A stretch of 64,000 nucleotides of DNA from Dastarcus helophoroides (lineage: Eukaryota; Arthropoda; Insecta; Coleoptera; Bothrideridae), in the NCBI GenBank assembly GCA_028583605.1, contig CM053331.1:35232783-35296782 (forward strand), in the 5' to 3' direction. The notes beneath the pieces were generated by a model. It did not search any database and was not told the DNA's origin. It was given only the letters and a program-made list of their open reading frames with translations. The translations under genes and the position numbers were made by a program. Numbering within the stretch: position 1 is the stretch's first letter; each line of letters opens with the position of its first letter. This document shows positions 58,761 through 64,000 of this stretch, one piece after another.

Positions 58761-61460
58761 AAGTCCACAGTTCGACAAAACCTCCTCACTTCAATTTCAA
58801 GTTTACATTGAAAGTCTGGAATTACAGCTCAATATTTTCTCTCGATTATTATTATTGTATTGTTCACGAGTCTCTTTGAAACGTAGACTTTTTTTATTAA
58901 ACTTTTGAATTGAAACTTATTTTTATTTTGTCCCATAAAGGTCAGTTTTAAATTGAAAATTTTGAATTTTTCTGGAAATATTGTCGTTCATTTTTAAATA
59001 TTTCGATATTTGCTAATAGCATTTGAATCAAAATTATGTAGAATTTTTGTAAAGTAAATTTCGAGTATTTTCTTCAATTTCATCTTTTTTCTCAAAATTC
59101 TGGGTTTACAATTTCAATTTTTTCCTATTATTTCAATCGTTCTAAACAATTGATGCTTGATCCGTAGCTCGCGAGCCACATATGGCTTGCAGTAATTTTT
59201 GATGTGACCTGAGGTGCCTATTTAGCGAATTCATGTTTTTAGACTAAAATCAAAATTTCTAAAAAAAAGTCAAATTTCAATTTAAAAAATCAGAAAAAAA
59301 TAAAAAAAATGATCTCTAACGTGAAAATTTTAAGACAAAAGTTAAAAAATTTAAAAATTATTCGAAATAAATTTATGTTAACGAATCTAATTGTCAGAGT
59401 ATCAATTAAACACAAAATTCTGAAAAAAAAAATTCAAACAAAAAATCTGGAAATGTATAAGTGGAATTTCAATAAATATAATTTTCAACTTTAAATGAAA
59501 AATGTTATGCAAAACTTTGAAAAGACAAAAAATTTCTTAAAATAAAATTATCATCGCATTTTCAATTGTAACATTTAAACACAGAATTTTGAACAAATAT
59601 CCAAATTTTGAACAAATACTAACAGTCATATTGAATTCTAACACAAACTTTCGAGAAAAACGTCCAAATTTTAAGTTTAAATTCAACAAAAGCGAGAAAA
59701 AAGTTCAAACCTTGAGATGAAGATCAACATTTTGAGATCAAAAGACAAAATTTCCAAAAGAAAGTCTAGATTTCGAATTTTGTAACAAAATGTTAGAGAA
59801 AAATATTAAGGTTCAAGTTTAGAACTCAAAATTTTCAGAAGAAACTCTCTTGAGAAAATCTTAAAATTTCTGCCTTGTTTTTTGAGAATTTGAGAATAAT
59901 TTGAGAATAAAGTAAAAAATTCGATGAAATGGCTAAAATGTCAAATTAAAATTTTTGTAAAAGGTTTTTTTTTAATAAATCGCACTTTTTTGGAAATGTT
60001 GACCTTTTTCCTCAAAATTTCGATTTAAATCTTAAAATGTCAAACCTAACCACTATATTTTGAGAAAAAAGTCCAGAGAAGCTTAAAATTGATAAAAACA
60101 AATTTCAAGTTAACGAGAAATTATGAGAAAAATTCGAACATTTTAAGATAAACTAGAAATTTATAATTTTATTTTACTATAAACTTTCGAGTTTGTAAAT
60201 GTTAAGTTTAAACATGAAATTTCGATAAGTTTTCAAAAATTTCAAGATTAAAATCAAATTTTGAATTTTTTTAATAAATAATGTTTTTGTTTTGATACAA
60301 ACTTTCTAAGAAACCTGAATTTTTTCAAGGTTTGTGGTTAAAACTGATTTTTTTTATAATTAAGAAGTTTACCCACGTTATTAGTAGCTTCAAATTTTTA
60401 AAATCGAAAATACCAGAATTTCTTAAAATCTTTGGTTTTTGTTCAAACGAGAGTTCTCTGTCAAAATGTTTAATTTAAAATTTAAATTTTTACTTTTATC
60501 TTAAAATTCCAACTATAAATTCAAAATATCAACTTTATTTCGACTTTAATTTGAAACTGTCGAGTTTTTTCAAAATTGTGAGTTCTAATCTTAGAGCTTC
60601 GAAAAAAAAAGAAAGAAGAGAAAATTTCATCAGAAAATGTTAACTTTAATCGGTAAATTTCGACCTTCATTACTTATGAGATTTGACTTTAAAACCTTTG
60701 GTAAAAAAACTTAAAATTTTACGAAACAATTTTATCAATTTCCGAATTTGAAAATGTTAACTCGAAATTTTGATAAAATTTGGAATCCACATCTGCTTAA
60801 AAATTCAAAGTTTCTAGAAAAATGGAAATCTCATTAGTTATTAAATTTTAATCTTTGACAAACGTTTTTTACTTTCAATCAAAATTTGACCGTTGCAAAT
60901 AAGGATGCTAGTTTTCTCTTTAAATTTAGGCAATTTTTATCTTAAAAAAATTAAAATTTCAAACTTGAACTAGGATTCTTCAGAACGTAATAAAATTTCG
61001 AAAATTACTTCAAAATGTTTGCTCCAAATTGCCCCAAAGAGTTGAAAATGTCTAAAAAGAATTCAAAATTTTGATAAAAGATAGTAAAGAGAGATTTAAC
61101 TTTTTTTTCGAAATGCTTACATTTTTCTTAAAATGTTATATTTAAATTGCAATTTTTTTTCTAAAATTTCGACTTAAACATGAAATGTACTCTTTTTTTT
61201 AAATTATGACTTTTTTTGATATTTAGGCAGTAATCTCTAAATTCAAATGTTTAAAAGAATGACTAGAAATGTCAAATCTTGAGAAATTTTTATTTATGAA
61301 AGAATTGTTTTTTCGAACTTTGGATTGAATCAAAAGTTTATTTCCTAGAACGATGCAATTGTTTCCTCTAAATTTGAATGATTTCCTCGAAATATTGAAT
61401 TGAAACACGACATTAAAGAAAATTGGCAAGTTTTAACCCACAGTTTTAAGAAAGTCGTCA
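58761..61460. repeat. Degenerate AT-rich filler
   Basis: AAATTTTGAGA and TTTCGACTTT type imperfect repeats. At about 59150-59220 a GC-richer segment (TAGCTCGCGAGCCACATATG) resembles termini of another hAT group. No gene is present. Confidence 0.55.
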
Positions 61461-61572
61461 TTTGTCGAGAAAAACATGTTTGGGAAATTTCAACAAGATG
61501 ATTTCTTGTAAACTCTTTGACCAAATTTAAATATTACGTCAAAGTTGAATTAAAGAGATAAAAAATTCGAGA
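61461..61572. repeat. Filler left of a palindromic element (block C start)
   Basis: Starts CATGTTTGGGAAATTTC, matching the right end of block A and of block B part 1. Confidence 0.65.
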
Positions 61573-61775
61573 ATTGAAATACAAATCTTGTCTCCTGAAA
61601 CCAATAAATTTTAAAAAACACAACAAAGGTTGCTCTAACGCGTTTCGATAGCCAAGCTGTCATTTTCAGGCTATTGAAACGCGTTAGAGCAACCTTTGTT
61701 ATGTTTTTTAATCCTTTTTGGTTTCAGGGGACAAGAAATTTCAATTTTTGAAGATAACCAAGATAACCACCAAAA
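61573..61775. repeat. Palindromic element with shortened loop
   Basis: The core arms meet almost directly (AGCTGTCATTTTCAGGCTAT), so the stem is very long with a small loop. The flanks are as at 56511-56747. Confidence 0.85.
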
Positions 61776-62663
61776 TTCCAAGGAAAAAAACTAAATTTTC
61801 AAAAATGAAAATGAACTTAAAAACTAATTGAAATGTGAATAATCATTTCAGAATTCGACTTTTTTCGAAAAGAGTTTCAATTCAAATCCGTATGGGTTCT
61901 TGGAAATCTGAATATTTTTCAAGAAGATTCGTCTTTTTCTTAAAATTCTGATCTTTTTCATAAACGATTATTCTCAAAATTGCACTTTTTTCAAAAAATT
62001 TGACTTTCTCCGATGAATTTCGATTTTTTTCTCCATTTTTTGAAGTTTCTCTTGAAATTTCAACTGGTTTCTCGACTTTTCGCTTTTTCTTCTTTACTTG
62101 TTTCGTTATTTTTCGTAACATCCAGTTTTACTGAAGATTTTTATCTCAATCTGACCACAGAAAGTTTGTCTTTTTGTGGAAATTTTTATTTTTATCTGAA
62201 AATTCGCTATTTAACTTTTCTGGAAATTTCGGCTTTTTCTTTCAAAATTAGTTCAAATTCGACTTTTTCGAAATTTCGACTTTATTCTCAAAATTCCATT
62301 TTTTGGACTCTTCGTTCAAAAATCGGTTTTCCTTCAGAATTTCACCACTTTTCTTAATTTAGGTCATTTTTTTTTAATTTCGACTTTTTAAAGTTTGGCT
62401 TCGGAAATTTCCATTTGTATCCCAAAAATTCGTTTTCGTTTTAGTTGCTGAAAATATGGACTTTTTCTTCAAAATTAGCTTTTCCTTGAAATTTTGGTTC
62501 GAAATTCGTTTGATTTCTCTAAATTGGATCGTCATGTTATCAAAAAGCAAAAATGTTGAAAAAAATATGTTTGGGAAATTTCGAGAAAATGATTTCTTGT
62601 AAATTCTTTGCCCAAATTTAAATATTACGTCAAAGTTGAATTAAAGAAGTAAGAAATTCGAGA
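61776..62663. repeat. Degenerate filler block C, part 1
   Basis: Copy of 56760-57633 at an offset of about 5030 with scattered substitutions. Confidence 0.8.
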
Positions 62664-63077
62664 ATTGAAATACAAATCTTGTCCCCTGAAACCAAGAAAG
62701 ATTAAAAAACACAACAAAGGCTGCTCTAACGCGTTTCGATAGCCAAGCTGTCATCTTCAGGAAGATACAGTATCTTTCTGAAGATGATAGCTTGGCTATT
62801 GAAACGCGTTAGAGCAACCTTTGTTAGGTTTCTTGTCCCCTGAAACCAAGAAAGATTAAAGAACACAACAAAGGTTGCTCTAACGCGTTTCGATAGCCAA
62901 GCTGTCCTCTTCAGGAAGATACAGGATACAGCAAGATCTGGAGATCTTTCTGAAGATGATAGCTTGGCTAATGAAACGCGTTAGAGCAACCTTTGTTATG
63001 TTCTTTAATCTGTCTTGGTTTCAGAGGACAAGACATTTCAATTTTTGAAGATAATCAAGGACCAGTTCCTTCCACCG
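62664..63077. repeat. Two palindromic elements in tandem (copy)
   Basis: Same arrangement as 57634-58046, including the GATACAGGATACAGCAAGAT loop, with few differences by eye. Confidence 0.88.
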
Positions 63078-64000
63078 CAAAAAAAAAGAATTTCGAGAAA
63101 AATATTTTTGTAAATTGTGATTTTTTTTTCTCAAAATTCCACTCTTTCTGAATATTGTGACATTTTTACACAAAATTCATCGGAAATATTTTAGCTTTTT
63201 TCGAATTCATAAGACTTGTCGAATTTTTCCAAAAGGTTGGGTTTTTATTTTCTAAAAATTTCGACTTCTTCCCAAAATTGGAGTTTTTCTCGAACTTTGT
63301 TTCTTTCGAAATTATTCTTAAACATTCTACCCTTTCTCCCAAAATTGACTTCTCACTTGAAATGTTGAATTTTCTTTAAAAAATGTCGACCTTTTTTCGA
63401 CATTTTGAAGATATTTTTTTAAATTTATTTGTTTTAATCAGTATTTTTAATATTCGGATTTTTCTGAAAATTTCTCTTTTTTTTAATTTGATTTTTCGCA
63501 AATTTCATGTCTCCAAAAATTTGTCTTATTCTCGAAATTTTGACTTCAAAATACTGTTTTTGGAAATTTCTACTTACAATTTACATTTTCCCAAATTTTC
63601 GACTATTTTTCAAAATGCTCCATTTTTCCAAAATTGTAATTTTTTACGGTTTATTTTTTCCATCAATTTTTCAAAATAATTGTCTACCCTGAATGAAATC
63701 CAACCTACATCCATGAATTTGTTCATAAGTGTCTCAGTTTTTAGTACCATATTTCGACTTAGAAATTCCAAAATGTTCTCTAGACATTTTGACTTTATTC
63801 TTGGAAACTCGCCCTTCTACTAAAAATGTGAAGGAATATTTTTTTGTTGAACACATTTTTTTTTAAAATTATTATGACATGTTAAGTTTAAACTAGAAAT
63901 TTTGACTTCAAACGCAAAAATTTTGATTTCAAACGCAAAAATTTTAAACTTGAAATACTGAAACATAATTTCGATGCTTTCCCTCGAAATTTCAACAGAT
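63078..64000. repeat. Degenerate filler block C, part 2, to window end
   Basis: It matches 58047-58634 up to about 63660. It then continues with CATCAATTTTTCAAAATAAT and CATCCATGAATTTG, which also parallel the end of the filler in hAT-like element 3 (50620-50690). The rest is similar filler. Confidence 0.65.

Noticed and set aside
56852..63692. Open frames of 60-196 codons in filler at the right end, including near-identical pairs 5 kb apart
   Set aside because: The pairs reflect the duplicated filler. Composition is Lys/Asn or Phe dominated, and the longest one crosses a palindromic element.

Overview
The window reads as nuclear DNA of an insect, most likely a beetle. The grounds are spliced genes with GT/AG introns, a digestive-type cathepsin B, a MADF-BESS transcription factor (a family expanded in arthropods), a Ty3/gypsy element, a jockey/CR1-like LINE and several hAT-like elements. 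The beetle placement is inference. The DNA is very AT-rich, and most of it is repeat-derived.

Three host genes are supported. (1) A four-exon cathepsin B-like cysteine protease lies at 6885-8830 (+) and encodes 329 residues. (2) A two-exon MADF-BESS DNA-binding protein lies at 9285-12738 (-), tail-to-tail with the protease, and encodes 301 residues. (3) A two-exon rhodopsin-class GPCR lies at 33719-46568 (-) and encodes 358 residues. It is split in the first intracellular loop by an 11.8 kb intron full of satellite. Its DRY and NPxxY motifs are non-canonical.

Layout. 1-3.9 kb: truncated, mutated Ty3/gypsy element on the minus strand with one LTR. 3.9-6.9 kb: AT-rich spacer with palindromic repeats. 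6.9-12.7 kb: protease and MADF-BESS genes; the latter's intron holds a TA-flanked composite palindrome. 13.56-15.61 kb: ~150-bp satellite that reverses orientation near its right end. 15.6-16.4 kb: 21-bp repeats that keep a reading frame open. 18.35-21.59 kb: hAT-like element. 22.3 kb: solo LTR of the gypsy family. 24.03-26.98 kb: second hAT-like element. 29.1-33.1 kb: AGCT-rich higher-order satellite. 33.7-46.6 kb: GPCR, with a 14-copy 369-bp array in its intron. 47.84-51.29 kb: third hAT-like element. 51.6-54.6 kb: dead LINE carrying a nested 738-bp hAT remnant. 55.7-64 kb: duplicated degenerate AT-rich blocks with palindromic elements.

The most unusual theme is the degenerate filler built from runs like AAATTTCGAC and TTTTTCGAAA. 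It covers perhaps a third of the window. Three large blocks of it are bounded by inverted termini and 8-bp target duplications, so this simple-sequence-like DNA appears to be carried as cargo of non-autonomous hAT-like transposons. A second theme is a palindromic element family found at ten or so loci, including introns of both the protease and MADF-BESS genes. Its longest copies would fold into long hairpin RNA if transcribed. All statements come from reading the sequence by eye; no alignment or database search was run.
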